Source: Tulasnella sp. 424 (lineage: Eukaryota > Basidiomycota > Agaricomycetes > Cantharellales > Tulasnellaceae). From it: a stretch of 64,000 bases of DNA. The notes beneath the pieces were generated by a model. That model ran no database searches. It had not been told where the DNA came from and worked only from the letters and a program-made list of their open reading frames with translations. Below, piece after piece: positions 47,604 through 59,472 of the stretch. Each line of letters begins with the position of its first letter. Position 1 is the stretch's first letter. Location: positions 296,434-360,433 of the forward strand of contig WSUB01000019.1 of NCBI GenBank assembly GCA_019633425.1, written 5' to 3'. A program made the position numbers and the translations under genes.

Positions 47604-50438
47604 TTACGTCTTGCCCTTGCCAGTCTTCTTGCTGATGAGTTTGGCCTTTTCGATATCTTTGACACCTAGAATATCAAGCATAGCTTATCAAGAGCTGAAC
47701 AACCAGACACGGTAGAAACGACCGACTCTGTTTCACGAGCAGTGCCTTGTAGGTCTTGATGTCGATGTCCTCCTTAGTCAAATTACGAATCTTCTTGTTC
47801 TTGACTTCCCAAAGCTCTTCCGCAACTTGCGAGATGAGTCCTTAAGCACCAATGTCATTCATCAGGAGGACCGCAAGGGACAGCCGGAAAAGGAGGAAAC
47901 ATACGGAAGTCGTGCGAGACGATGACGACACCTCCCTCAAACTCTTTGATGGCTCGTGCGAGAGCATCGATAGACATCATATCCAAGTGGTTCGTCGGCT
48001 CATCTGTTATTCAAACAGAGAAAATGGCGGTCCTCGTTAGGATGAGTGCTAATCACGGTGCCGGGAGCCGAACCTAGCAATAGAATATGTGGGTGCTCCA
48101 TCGCTAATTGAGAGAACACCACGCGGTTTCTTAGGCCATCAGATAGCTGGTTGATGGCAGACGTTTGATGATTTCCGGAAAGACCGAATCGGCCGATTTG
48201 CTGACGCCATGCCTAATAAAAGCCAGCCGAAGACACCATATAGTTAACATCTGAAGTGCGATCCATCCTACGTCGAACACTCTACCTGCATGTCCATTTC
48301 AGGGTACTTGTCTGAGTACAGCTTCTGGAAATACTCGATTGGGCTCAAGTCGTAAGGAAGCTGATCAGCAGAGTGTTGGGAGTACTTCGCGAGTTTCAAG
48401 TTGATGTGCTTGGATACCGTTCCTTCGCATGGTTGAAGGACCCCAGTGATGAGGTTCAGTAATGTGGACTTTCCAGTACCGTTGGCTCCCAGAATGGCTA
48501 TCCGGGAATCCATGCTGCGTGAGAGACCCGATCAGTCAGGGGGACCACGGATGTACCCATCGAGATATCACGCACTCGATACCGAAACTCAAGTTTTGAT
48601 ACAAGTAGTCCTCTGGCTTTCCTGAATAAGAGAAAGCCACGTCGTTGAACGCAATGATAGGAGGCGGCAGCTTGTGGATGTCCTCAAAGTTGAATCGTAG
48701 CGGTCGAGGTATTTCCACCTTTTCGATCAAACCTGCGGCCTCCATCTTGTCAATAATCTTCAAAGTTCATGTCAGCTACAGTTATGTGCAGTTGCCACTG
48801 CTGGGTCCCCATAAAGAAATACGAACCTTTTGCTTGCTCTTGGCCTGCTTCACCAAGTTTGCATAGGTACCGGCGCTCGCAATGAACCTGCAGAGAAAGA
48901 AATCCAACGAACTTAAAGATCTGTCGCCCGGGTAAGGCAAAGCCGCTTACTTTCTGATGTGGGCGATTTCTTCCTGTTGCTTGCTGTAGGCCTTCATCTG
49001 ATTGACCTCATTTTCACTCTTTGTTCGCACATATGTTGAGTAGTTACCGCTGTAGTAAACCATCTTTACGGCGAGATCAAACCTGTCGGCTCCAAGCACG
49101 AGCAGAATGTGGCAAAACTTACCTTTTTCTTGGGAGTAAGTTCCATGATATTTGTGCAAACGGTGTCCATAAAATCTTGCGAGTGAGATGTGATCTAGCA
49201 GAGAGATACGTCAGCAGGCTCGGGCGATCGAAAGTGGCGCTGCACTACTTACAACAAGAATGTGATTGTATGTCGAAAGGTACGCTTCAAGCCAGACCAC
49301 AGCACCCAGATCCAAATGATTCGCTGTGCAATTGATTTGCGTCAGACTCATATATGCGGAGCAAGATAAGGAATGTGGCGCTCGTACTTGGTTCGTCTGA
49401 AGAATGTTCAAAGGTCAGAACCTGCGGAAGCACAGAAATGGGAAGTGGCCTCACCCAGAAGCAACAGATGAGGTTTGACGAACAAAGCTCGTGCGAGAGC
49501 TACACGCATCCTCCAACCACCACTCATATCCTTTGTCGGTTTTCTCATCATCTGCTGAGAGAAGCCGAGACCGTGCAAGATGCTCCCCGCTTTCGCATCA
49601 AACGTTGATGGGTCGAGCTCCTCGAGCTCCTCGTAGGCCAAGTCAAGTGCAGCTTCATCTACCTCATCCGCTGCTGAGAGGTCTTCTATCCTCTTTTCTA
49701 ACCGGGCGACCTTCTCTTTCGCTGAGGCAACGATGAAGTCTATGGCATTGATATCAGACGGGTCGGCCTCGTTTGAAACGAGATAAATCTGGTAAGGAAG
49801 GGTGTCAGGCGATGGTCTCGAGACAGTATGGTTCTAGTCCGTACATCGATGTGGTCCGGAATTTCGATATCGCGTTCAGCAAGGGACCTGAGGAAAGTGG
49901 ACTGCATGGGACAAAGCGTTATGAGCGAGGAACCATTAAATTCTTGTCACACGACTACCTTTCCCGAGCCATTTTCACCAAGCAGACCGTATCTATGTAG
50001 CCTCGTCAATACCTCAAATAGCCAGTTTGTCTCATCAACGAACCTTTGACCATAGTTCAGTGAGATTTCAGCACCCTCGAATAATAGTCGACCATGGAAG
50101 GAGAGCGTGTATTGATCGATTTTTATGTCTCGACTCTTTGGATCACTGATAAGAACGCCAACCGCGCTCCTGTAGGATGGTTCAAGCGCGTCAAGGTCGT
50201 CTCATCTCCAGACCCGCCACCGTATGTTTGCGCACCTGTCTGTAGCCAAGGCTAATTTTGCCATGGAGAGCTCTTCTGTACTTGCATTCCTGGAATCGTA
50301 TGGCGTTCCAACACTGGATGCGGGATTGGACTCTACGAGAGTTGATGTGCCTTCAGTGGTGCCACCTTGATTTGCTCTGGCAGCTTGCTTGGCAGCCTTT
50401 TCAGCGAGACGCTTCTGCTTGGATGCTGATGGCGGCAT
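47604..50438 (-). CDS. ARB1: ABCF ATPase ARB1 (ribosome biogenesis)
   Basis: This is a non-membrane ABC protein with two ATPase cassettes, needed for 40S and 60S assembly and shuttling between nucleus and cytoplasm. It starts [20 protein letters not shown] (50438), as the family does. Cassette 1: [24 protein letters not shown] Walker A (near 49980), [16 protein letters not shown] signature, then the Walker [10 protein letters not shown] region and [13 protein letters not shown]. The ABCF linker includes [20 protein letters not shown]. Cassette 2: [54 protein letters not shown] and [13 protein letters not shown]. The C-terminus is [20 protein letters not shown] with the stop at 47604. It has about a dozen short introns, and both cassettes look intact. 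Confidence 0.92.
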
Positions 50439-50954
50439 TTCCGAGAATCAAGAAAGGTCGTTAAGTTGTAGTAGTCGTAGCAGAAGCTGTGGTGGTGAGA
50501 GGGTGGTGGAGATCAGTCTGACTTGCGATGAGAGACCCTGAGTGCATAGAAAAATGTTCAGTTGCCCAATGCGTCTAATGACATCAACGACAAATTAGTC
50601 TGTGTTCGGTGGATTGCGACCCTGGTATAGCCTATTACGTGCAAGGGACTCGAAGATTACTTTTTAGATGGAGATCCGGTGATAGCCTTGCCACTACGGC
50701 GTTGATCGTGTGCCGAGCGTTTTCCACCAGGCCCGACTTCGTGACAATCGAACACCCTCGCGGTTCAAATAGAGTCTAGGCCATCAAGATCGGTTCATTC
50801 GCTGCTGGATTGCGCGTTGTTGGATTCAGACGCCCGACGTTCGATCAGCCAAAACAAAACCATAAGCGACGACGAGATATTCTGGTGCATTGATACAGAT
50901 GACAGGAATGCCCCGTGGCATATCTTCCAGATAAGAATTTTGGCTAGGGCTACA
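50439..50954. other. ARB1 promoter and SEC27 3' region
   Basis: About 500 bp lie between two leftward genes. No coding or RNA feature is seen. Confidence 0.5.
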
Positions 50955-53900
50955 TTATACTGCAACACCATTAACTTCGGTCTCCTTTGCCAGAGCGTCG
51001 TCCCATCCCTCATCGAATGCTTCAGGGCTCTCCTCCGGGTCAGCGATGGTGGACGCGAGACGGACACGCTTCTTCGCCTCCAGCTCTTCTTTCCATGCCT
51101 TAACGGCTGTTGACGCTTGGCTGAAAGGTGAGGCTCCAGTGTCAGAGGTACTTATTACGAGTTTCCTGCCAACAAACACCCGCACCTTGGGGCGTACGTT
51201 CTAGCAAACAACGCGGCTTCAGGTGCGCGGTCGGTCTTTACAAGCAGATCTACGCAGCTGGCAGCGTCGCCAAGCTGCAGTAGACTTGCGAACGCAATGT
51301 TATTCTGCCCTTTCCCAGCTATTGTCGTTCCTAGTCAGAACGAAGTTGTATCCAAAAGTGTCCGTACTAACCTGCGTCCTTCGCTAAACCCTCCAAGCCA
51401 GCTCGATCTCCCATCGCAAGGTGTAAGAGTAGCAGTGCAGAAGTATCACCGGCCTTCTCGAAACATTGCTTCGCCAGACCAAACTTCCAAGTGGAGAGGG
51501 CTTTGTCGCCAACGGCTTTCCATTTGACCTCGGACTCTGGATCCGGAGTCTCCTGGGCAATCGACAGTGCAGTTTGAAGATCATCGAGCTGGATGGCAAG
51601 CTCGAAACGATGGTCCGGATCAGTAGAGACTTCCAGAGCAAGCTGCTTTTGACCTAGGTCGTGAACATGTAAGAGATTTGCCGAGCGAGCTGCTTCGAAT
51701 ACATGTCGTACCTTGGGTCTCCAGGAATCTTGCTACCCTGTTCCGTTGATCCGCTGGCACGCTCGGCAAGATTTCTGCAGCTGTATCCAAATCCCCGCGC
51801 AGAACTGCTGTCTGGTACTCTACCAGTGACAAGGAGAGCGAGAAGGTATACAAATTGACTTGCTTGTCGACAAGGAAAATCCGGTTTAGCGCTGGCATAT
51901 AACCAAGGAGATACATGGCGCTGCAACACGCCCATGGTCAGAAACCTTCGGTAAATGGATGGGTTTGGCGAGGCACCTACTTGTCGAATTGCGTGATGGT
52001 ATGGGACTGTTGTCCAACGAGGTAGTTAAGGCGATTAGCCGCGTTGGTGTAGACAAAGCAGTCGCCAATCCACTTAGCAGTCTTGACCCTATGGACCCAG
52101 AGCATCGGTCAGATACCCACAGGTCTAACACCTGCATTCATTCACGCACACTTCGGGGATTTCAGCGATCATGTCAAACGCTTCTTCGACGCCCTCATCG
52201 CCGGGATCAACGCCTGAGTCCAATGCAGCAGCATAGGCGTTTCGGTCAAATCTTAGAATGTAGAACGATTCATCCGAGGTGATCACCACAAGATTTCCGG
52301 ACGTTGACCAGATAATCTGAGAAAACCTCGTCAGTATACCGAACGAAGAAGGGCTCTGCTTGATCGATCGCCTACATCCTTGGCCTCAACGTCGATTCGT
52401 CGAACGATGTCACCAGACTCCCAATCCCAGAAGATGACGAATCCACTTCCCCGCGCCGACAACAGATTGCCACCCTGTAAACCCTGCACGGCCCAGCCAC
52501 CAGCGCCCTTCAACCCGGTACCCGGCTTCTCCTTGAAGTTCTTGAACAGCTTTATCCGGGTATTGTTTCCTTCCAGGATTGCATACGTGTTCGAGTCTCC
52601 TGCCCATGCAAAACTAGTTCCCTGACCGAATGCCTTATTCCTCCAGGCCAACGCCGTGTAGATGATGTATTCCCCATCGCCACATACGGTAACAAACCGA
52701 CCATTTGGAGAATGCTGGATGGAAGACGCGTATACTTCCGTCGAGCCGAGTTCGCGGACTTGCAAGGGGACTTTTTGGCCATCTGTGAGAGCCGTCTCCT
52801 CTCCGATGGTTTGGAGATTAGCGGTGAGTACTTCGCTGTTTTTGACATAAACGAGCTTTCCTGCCGAGTCCATGCTGAAGCTGGGTTCTTCGCGGCCGAG
52901 CTAGGACAACGGGTTCGAGGTCAGAGTTGAGGGGCGCGAAATCCCTCTTTACACTTCTTACCTGAAGAACCACGATACCCTCGTCAAAGCCGACAGCGAC
53001 GTCGTTCAAGCCTTTGCGGTAAGCGACACACCATGCTCGCTCAAGGGCGTAATTGAGGGTATTCTCTAACCGATATGTGTTCGCATGCCAGAGTTTAACC
53101 GTGCCATCTTCAGACCCAGAAATTATAATAGGTAGTGACGGGTGGAAGATGGCGAAGGAGACGTTGGAAGTGTGCGATTCGAGGGTTTGGATGCAGGATT
53201 TAGAGTGATAGTCCCAGACTTTCACGAGCCTACAAGCTCATACGGTCAGCGCAATACGATCTGCATTCACAGCAAGAACTCACCGATCATCTCCAGTAGT
53301 GACCAAGTAGGGCTTCTCTCCTCCGTGATAATATTCGACGTAGTTGACACCCTTTTCGTGAGCATCGAGCGTAAAGTTGGGATGGCTGGAACCGAAGGAC
53401 CAGATTTTGACGGTGCGATCGAGACATGCAGATGCAAACGTGTTATTGTCTTTCGGGTTGATAGCTATGTTCATAATGTAGTGCGTGTGTCCTTCGTAAA
53501 TCTGCCAGACGCGCAGCGACTCAGTAATTCCAATCTTGACCAGGGTTCACAACCCAGACTATGGTATTACCTGAGAGCATTTCCAACCCTTCTCCCAGTC
53601 CCATGCCTTGATTGTCATGTCATCGCTCCCAGTAAGAACCAAGCTCAGAGTTGGATGGACCGTCAGGCATCGGATATAGTCTGGATGCGCCTCGAAAGCG
53701 GTAACCTTTTCGTGCGTGTTGTAGTTGAAAGCCCGTAATTGAAAGTCGTCTGACCCAGCGACGAACCAGTTCTTCCGTGCAATGAATTTTACGCATCGTA
53801 CTGGTACCTCAGCGACTTCGAAGGTCTTGAGTAGTGCACCTGTTTCGACGTGGTAGAGGTTAACGGTGCCGTTGTAGAGACCGGTGATGATCCATGGCTC

Positions 53901-53972
53901 TGTGGGATGAAAGTCTGTCGACTTGACGCGGTCGCTTTTGGCGAAGAGCTTCCGCTTGACGTCGAGCAGCAT
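50955..53972 (-). CDS. SEC27: Coatomer beta'-COP subunit
   Basis: This is the WD40 subunit of the COPI coat, which reads KKxx sorting signals on Golgi-to-ER cargo. The start [20 protein letters not shown] is at 53972; the frame runs open upstream, but this is the family start. WD repeats follow: [89 protein letters not shown] and [18 protein letters not shown]. The second propeller has [18 protein letters not shown] and [19 protein letters not shown]. The alpha-solenoid includes [40 protein letters not shown] and [19 protein letters not shown]. The end is [16 protein letters not shown]. It has many short introns, and the overall order matches the family. Confidence 0.93.
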
Positions 53973-55152
53973 AGTAGGAAAGGGCGAAGGGTCTGAAGGA
54001 GGAGGAGGGTAACTTGTAATTGGTGGATGTCGTGTCGCGAAGTTGCCCACGGTATGGCTTTCGTCGATACGCACTACTGCGTTGGCTCTGCCCATGGCCA
54101 GGCTTTGCAGGTGGAACGCTGAAGTTCAGAGAAAAATCAGACCTCTGGCGGATATCAGTAGCATCGTAGACTGTGGTCTGATTACACATATGTATGGGTT
54201 GGACAAGGGGACAGGGTCTGCTGATGGAAGTGCCCACGATGTTTCGGGTCCTCAGGTTGCTGAAAACGATTTGAGTGTATCAAGTCAAGGTGTGGGACTT
54301 ATAGCTTAGTACTTGCCTTGGGTTCCTATGAAGTGGGTTATGCCGGAGGATAGGACCTTGGATGGAAGGCGTGGGCTTCTATTGTGGAAAACACACTCCC
54401 ATGATATCATGGGATTCATTTATCCGTGTCCTTTACTTCAGACAAGGTTGGCTTCAGCTTAGTACCCACGTTAAGTGGCCTTAAAGCATGCTAATGCCTC
54501 GTCAGCTACGATACGAGTCGGACGAGTATTAACCAAAGCCATGAACCGCAGTCTCCGAGCGGCTATCCTTGACTCGACTCGGTGCTTGTTCTCTGGACCG
54601 ACGCGTCGAACCGCATGAAGGCTGTATTTCTTTCAGTGTCATGCAGACACGATCTAATAGTTGGTTGGTTGGTAATCTTTGTTTGTATATCGTGCAAACA
54701 GTCAATCCTGAAAGGCGACAAGGCGCGGCACGATCTAATAGTGAAAGCGGGCGGGGTATATTATGAGCGCGTCGAATTCCACCTTGCAAGGTGCTCGGAC
54801 ATCTTTCCTTTGAGCCCCATTCTCCTCGGGCAACATGAATAATACGAAATGAAATTCTTGAAGCGAGCACTGAAGGCGGCTTATCGGTGTCTACTTACTC
54901 GGAGCTAGTGTGGCAGTGCGTCAGTGGTATGCCTCGCCATTACCTGCTGTAACAGGGATAAAGGCAATATATAAATCATTCGCCAAGGAATGCGGGATCA
55001 ATTTAGGATACTCGTACAGGATAAATAAGCGCCGCCGCCAAGCGTTTGTTCGGAGATGACCCAATAGCGGATTTCTAAACTTAGAAAGACCCTCGCCTGG
55101 CATTCACAGCACTACCCTTCCACTCAATTTCCTGTGCCAAGGTCCGACAGAG
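53973..55152. other. Intergenic between SEC27 and the secreted-protein gene
   Basis: This is the divergent promoter region. The string ACGATCTAATAG occurs twice, near 54648 and 54730. I see no gene. Frames at 54529-54870 lack any motif. Confidence 0.45.
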
Positions 55153-55159
55153 TATAAAA
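55153..55159 (+). promoter_or_regulatory. TATA box of the secreted-protein gene
   Basis: TATAAAA lies 85-91 bp upstream of the start codon at 55244, a suitable distance for a short leader. Confidence 0.6.
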
Positions 55160-55243
55160 CCTACCTCTTGGCGACTCTGAGACATTCACGGCCCCCGACT
55201 CACGCTTCGTCTCTTCTCACCCAATTACAACACCATCCCCATC

Positions 55244-55984
55244 ATGAAATTCTCGACCACCGCTTTCGCTGCTGCTTCTCTCCTTGCCCTTTCAGCAACT
55301 GCCGCAACCGCTCCAGAGGCAAGGGCGACAACTTGCTACACACTCCATACCGGCTACTTGGCCGTCTTTCCCAAAGGTGCGCTCTAATCTATTCGAACAC
55401 AACAATCTCTCCGCTAACCCGCCCCTAGGGATAGCCAAAGGTGTCACTTTAAACAGCCAAAATGAGGTCGTCTTCGGCAAGTCGGGAAACTCGTTGAAGG
55501 TCGAGTTCCAGGTATGTAGTCAACCCTCCCCTTATGCTTTCAGTTTCAATGTTGCCCACAAACGACGTCTGCCCTCTCAGGCTTGCCCGAAGCTCCCCGG
55601 AAACTCGGACCCATACCTTGGTCGGATCGTCAGCAACGGCAAATGCCTTACCATCGAGAACCCCACTTCAGCCACCGAACCGTACTACGCTAAGCTTGTC
55701 AAATGTGGCAGCAACACTAGACCGTCTGCTGCTCAGACTTGGAGATACGGAACTGGAGACTATAGCGGTAATGTGTTTTGGGTATGGGCATTTCCCAAGG
55801 TCTATGCCACTGCACTGCTCTAACACGTCCTCTAATTGCACAGGCTGGTCCGACGAAGGCTCCCGGAAACATTGGATATATGTCCGCCGATGATGAGACT
55901 CCTCTCGTTACCGCAGCCAAGGTTCTGAAGATCGGCTGCGACCACCAATGCGTCAGTTTCGGGATTCTATCCAAATTGAACTAA
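55244..55984 (+). CDS. Small secreted protein, 185 aa, possibly lectin-like
   Basis: Four exons (55244-55376, 55429-55511, 55581-55781, 55844-55984) keep frame with clean GT-AG introns. MKFSTTAFAAASLLALSATA is a clear signal peptide, with cleavage likely before APEARA or after it. The mature protein has Cys residues in TTCYTLHTGYLAVF, FQACPKLPG, GKCLTIENP, LVKCGSN and IGCDHQCVSF, suggesting disulfide bonds. The spacing of GKCLTIENP and QTWRYG resembles the C.(t/v)...W pattern of ricin-B-like trefoil lectins, but the match is too weak to assign. It could be an extracellular lectin or effector-like protein. A TATA box lies upstream. Confidence 0.8.
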
Positions 55985-56285
55985 AAACAAGTTGATCAAT
56001 GCGAGGACTTTATTCTTTCTATGGCCAATATATACCCGAAGGACTTTTCAATTGATTTTTACTATTTGCATTATATTCCGTTCTGCTGCGCTATGTAGTG
56101 GTCCTATATCACTGGAGCAATGCGCTTGTCTTGTCGCATTCCACAGGGAATCTCATTCGTCGCCAGAAGACATACTTGATACACATTAATCAACTAACTA
56201 CTCCACTATATTCTTATAGCCGGTGAAACGCTATCTGGAGAAGTGGAGAAGGATGACTTGCTCAGTCGAACAACACGTCGATCCA
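55985..56285. other. Convergent 3' region
   Basis: This short AT-rich stretch lies between the secreted-protein gene and the CBM20 array, which converge here. No feature is seen. Confidence 0.5.
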
Positions 56286-56798
56286 TCAACGCCAGCTACC
56301 ACTTATAGTGCAACACCCGCTTTCGGGCGTTGTATAGGATCGGTTGGGGTCGGGTTCCCATCGGAGAGGAGGTGGATCCGGGGAGCCAAAGAACTTAATC
56401 ATCCCCTGGATAGCATTCACGGGACCATTCCACTTGCGCATGTACTTGTAACTGAAAGTGGTAGAGCCGGGAAGGCTGAGGGTAACTTTCAGGGCCGGGT
56501 AAGAGGGTCAGCGCACCGTCCTTGACGTACTACGTACGCTTCGTAAATAACTCACCCGTCCATAAGGAATTCCCAATGCAGATCAAGGGGATCGGGGTGT
56601 CGGAGTTCCAGTACCTCAACTCGCCCAAGTCACCAGTCAAATGGATGATCTCGCCAGGTATGGTTATGGCATGGACCTCGAATGTAACCCAGGACGGTTC
56701 TCGAGGAGGAGGAGGAGGTGGTGGTGGAAGAGGAGCGGCAGCAGCTGGAGTTGGAACCAGAGCAGGTTTGCTACCGAGATTGGAAATAATTGGCCCAT
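56286..56798 (-). pseudogene. CBM20-domain gene, array copy A, first exon deleted
   Basis: The CBM20 domain is intact over two exons (SWVTFEVHAITIPGEIIHLT, GDLGELRYWN, then VTLSLPGSTTFSYKYMRKWN and PDPNRSYTTPESGCC). The ancestral ATG (56798) is directly joined to what is the intron end in copy C. From that ATG the frame runs out of phase and stops early in the domain. No other in-frame ATG precedes the domain. Exon 1 and its donor site have evidently been deleted. Unless transcription starts elsewhere, the copy is dead. Confidence 0.6.
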
Positions 56799-57192
56799 TT
56801 AGATTGCTGGAGGGTGGGGTAGGTGAAGCTGTAAGGTACGTGAAGTATAGACTACGTGCATTTATACACGGTTGTTCTGCGTACACGTTCCAGGACAGGC
56901 AGAGACCGGCCCTCCCAGGGTGAGGCACCGAATTATCTCGAAGATGTCATAGGTTTGTTGAGACAAATACGCGTACCTGCGGAGCTGCATCGCAAGAACC
57001 CAAAGACGGGAAATTGCAATAATGTACTCTGCCAAGCAATGCATGTCTTTTGTGGCATTCCAAAGGTATTCTAATCCGGATATACTTGGTACACTCGACG
57101 AAATACTTCCCCTACTCTTACAGCAGGTGGAACGCTATCTGAAGACGTTGAGAAGGTACGACCAACCGAGTCGAACTATTGACGTTGCCTGG

Positions 57193-57751
57193 TTAACGCC
57201 AAATGTCGCTTATGGTGCAACTCCCGCTCGAGGGCGTTGTAAAGGATCGGTTGGGGTCAGATTCCCATCGGAGATGATGTGCAACGTGTAAGCCAAAGAG
57301 ATTCATCCACCACTGGACAGGGTCCGCGGGACCGTACCACTTGCGAATGTACTTGTACTTGAAAGTGGTGGAGCCGGGAAGTTTGACAGTAGCTTCCAAA
57401 GAGCGTCAGTACGCCGTCCCTGACATACCACGCCGCATGAGTAACTCACTAGTCCACATGGGATAGCTCTGACTACAGTCCAGGGAGATCGCTGCCTCGG
57501 GGTTCCATTTCCTCAATTCACTCAGGTTACCAGTCAGATGGATGGTCTCGCCAGCTACAGTTGTGGCATGGATGTTGAATCTGACCATGACCCAGGACGG
57601 TTCTGGAGGAGGAGGAGCGGGAGCTGGTTTGCTGGCGGGATTGGAATATGATCGACTGTTTCATTACGACGACCTATAGTGTAGGGAGTTACCTTTCAAC
57701 CACGGGCTTACTGATCTGCGGTTCTTTTGACTCTGGACTGTCTCTGCCCAT
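57193..57751 (-). CDS. Standalone CBM20 starch-binding protein, array copy B (146 aa)
   Basis: Exons on the minus strand are 57751-57693, 57631-57450 and 57392-57193. They sum to 441 bases, in frame. A short N-terminus MGRDSPESKEPQISKPVVE leads to a brief Pro-rich linker and one CBM20 domain: MVRFNIHATTVAGETIHLTG, LSELRKWNPEAA, then KLPGSTTFKYKYIRKW, LRWESDPNRSFTTPSSG and a final Trp-Arg. CBM20 binds starch or glycogen through conserved Trp residues. The Trp in ELRKWN and that in RWESDPN are present. No catalytic domain and no signal peptide are present. Compared with copy C, most of exon 1 is missing. Confidence 0.75.
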
Positions 57752-57813
57752 TTAGATTGCTGGAGGGCGAGGTAGGATGAAGCTATAAGATACGTGAAGT
57801 ATAGACTACGCGC

Positions 57814-57820
57814 ATTTATA
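57814..57820 (-). promoter_or_regulatory. TATA box of CBM20 copy B
   Basis: TATAAAT on the minus strand lies about 63 bp upstream of the start at 57751. The same element sits at the equivalent place in copies A (56860-56866) and C. Confidence 0.5.
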
Positions 57821-58137
57821 CGCAGTTGTTTCGGCGTACACATTCCAGGACAGGCAGAAACTGGCCCTCCCAGGGTGAGGCACCGAATAATCTTGAGGAT
57901 GTCATAGGTTTGTTAAGACAAATACGCGTACGTGCAGAGCTGCATCGCAATAACCCCAAGACGGGAAATTGCAATACTGTACTCTGCCAAGCAATGCATG
58001 TCTGTTTTGGCATTTCAAAGGTATTCTTATTCGGATATACTTGGCACACTCGACGAAATACTTCCCCTACTGTGAAACGCTATCTGAAGACGTTGAGAAG
58101 GTACGACTAGCTGAGTCGAACTATTGACGTTGCCTGG

Positions 58138-58936
58138 TTAACGCCAAACATCTTCTATAATGCAATCCCCGCTCGGGGGCGTTGTAAAGGATCGGTTTGG
58201 GTCAGATTCCCATCTGGGAGGATTTGCAATTTGGATCCCAAAGAAATTTAGGAACCACTGGTCAGGGTCCGCACCGGTCCACTTGCGAATGTACTTGTAC
58301 GTGAAAGTGGTGGAGCGGGGAAGTTTGACAGTAGCTTCCAAAGAGCGTCAGTACGCCGTCCCTTACATACTCCGTTTCATGCATAACTCACTAGTCCACG
58401 TGGGATAGCTCTGACTACAGTCCAGGGAGATCGGTACGTCTGGGTTCCAGTTCCTCAATTCACTCAGGTTACCAGTCAGATGGATGGTCTCTCCGGGTCT
58501 AGTTGTGGCACGGACGTTGAATGTGACCATGACCCAGGACGGTTCTGGAGGAGGAGGAGGAGGAGGAGGAGAAGGAGGAGGAGCGGCAGCAGCTGGAGTT
58601 GGAATAAGAGCAGGGTTGCTACCGGGATTGGGACATGATTGCCTATCTCACTACGACTTAAAATGCGGGGAGTTACCTTTGCACCACGGGTTCGCCGATT
58701 TGCGGTTCCTCGATCTGCGGTTCCTCTGACTCTCGAGGGTCGTAACCGTTGGTTTCCCTGGCGAATGCTTGTCCGTCGGCATTGATTCGTCGTTCGTGAT
58801 CATATTTGACTTTCGACCATAGAGTGCGATACTGCGAGAGGGTGGTTGACTGAAGGTCGATGGATGAGTTGCCGGCGAACCACCGCACAGCAGGTCGAGC
58901 AGGTTTGCGACGGGGATCGGAAAATAATGGGCCCAT
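58138..58936 (-). CDS. Standalone CBM20 starch-binding protein, array copy C (227 aa)
   Basis: Exons on the minus strand are 58936-58677, 58618-58392 and 58334-58138, 684 bases in frame. The first ~86 residues are polar, with MGPLFSDPRRKPARPAVRWF and a duplicated EEPQIEEPQIGEP. A Pro/Ala linker follows (IPTPAAAAPPP then a proline run), and then the CBM20 domain at ~118-227: MVTFNVRATTRPGETIHLTG, LSELRNWNPDVP, KLPRSTTFTYKYIRKW and RWESDPNRSFTTPPSG. The ligand is likely an alpha-glucan. No signal peptide is seen, so a cytosolic glycogen-associated role is possible. This is the longest and probably ancestral form of the array. Confidence 0.78.
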
Positions 58937-58998
58937 TTAGATTGCTGGAGGCTGGGGTAGGGTGAAGCTGTAAGGTACGTGAAATATAGACTACGTGC

Positions 58999-59005
58999 AT
59001 TTATA
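58999..59005 (-). promoter_or_regulatory. TATA box of CBM20 copy C
   Basis: TATAAAT on the minus strand lies about 63 bp upstream of the start at 58936. It is conserved in position across the array. Confidence 0.5.
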
Positions 59006-59472
59006 CACAGTTGTTCGGCGTCCACATTCCAGGACAGGCGTAGACAGGCCCTCCAGGGTGAGGCACCGAATTATCTCGGAGATGTCATAGATTTCTCAAG
59101 TTTGTTGAGACAAATATGCTTACGTGTGGGGCTGCATCGCAATAACCGAACCCAATGGCGGGAAAAACGTAGCCGGTTCGGACGTTAACGAAAGGACCTC
59201 CAGTGGGAGAGTGCGCAGTGTCTTGGAGCAGGTGACTTGTGAGTATAAAGAGGGGGAGAGATTATAAATTCCGGCTGGATTGCCGTGAGATGCGAAACAG
59301 CGGCACGAGCGGACATCGCCCCTCCGCCTGCCCCCTCCTCTTCATCTGAACCCACCAGTCTGAACGTAAATAATATTTCGCTCTTCCAACCACCTTCCAC
59401 GTACCAAATTTTCCCTCTCACTTCCCACCTAGCCCACCCAGCTAGTCCTACCAAGTGAGAGCATAGGAAACC
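59006..59472. other. Divergent promoter between CBM20 copy C and the membrane-protein gene
   Basis: Two TATAAA strings on the + strand (59244 and 59273) lie about 200-230 bp upstream of the rightward gene. A CT-rich stretch runs from 59300 to 59450. No gene is seen. Confidence 0.45.

Larger units (their letters stand above)
56220..59130. repeat. Tandem array of three ~0.95-kb CBM20 gene units
   Basis: Each unit carries the same 5' flank (GACTACGTGCATTTATAC..., CATTCCAGGACAGGC, AGGTTTGTTGAGACAAATA) and a CBM20 coding sequence with the stop in TGGCGTTRA. The stops are at 56286, 57193 and 58138, giving periods of about 907 and 945 bp. The units differ mainly by deletions in the first exon and linker. 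Confidence 0.85.
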
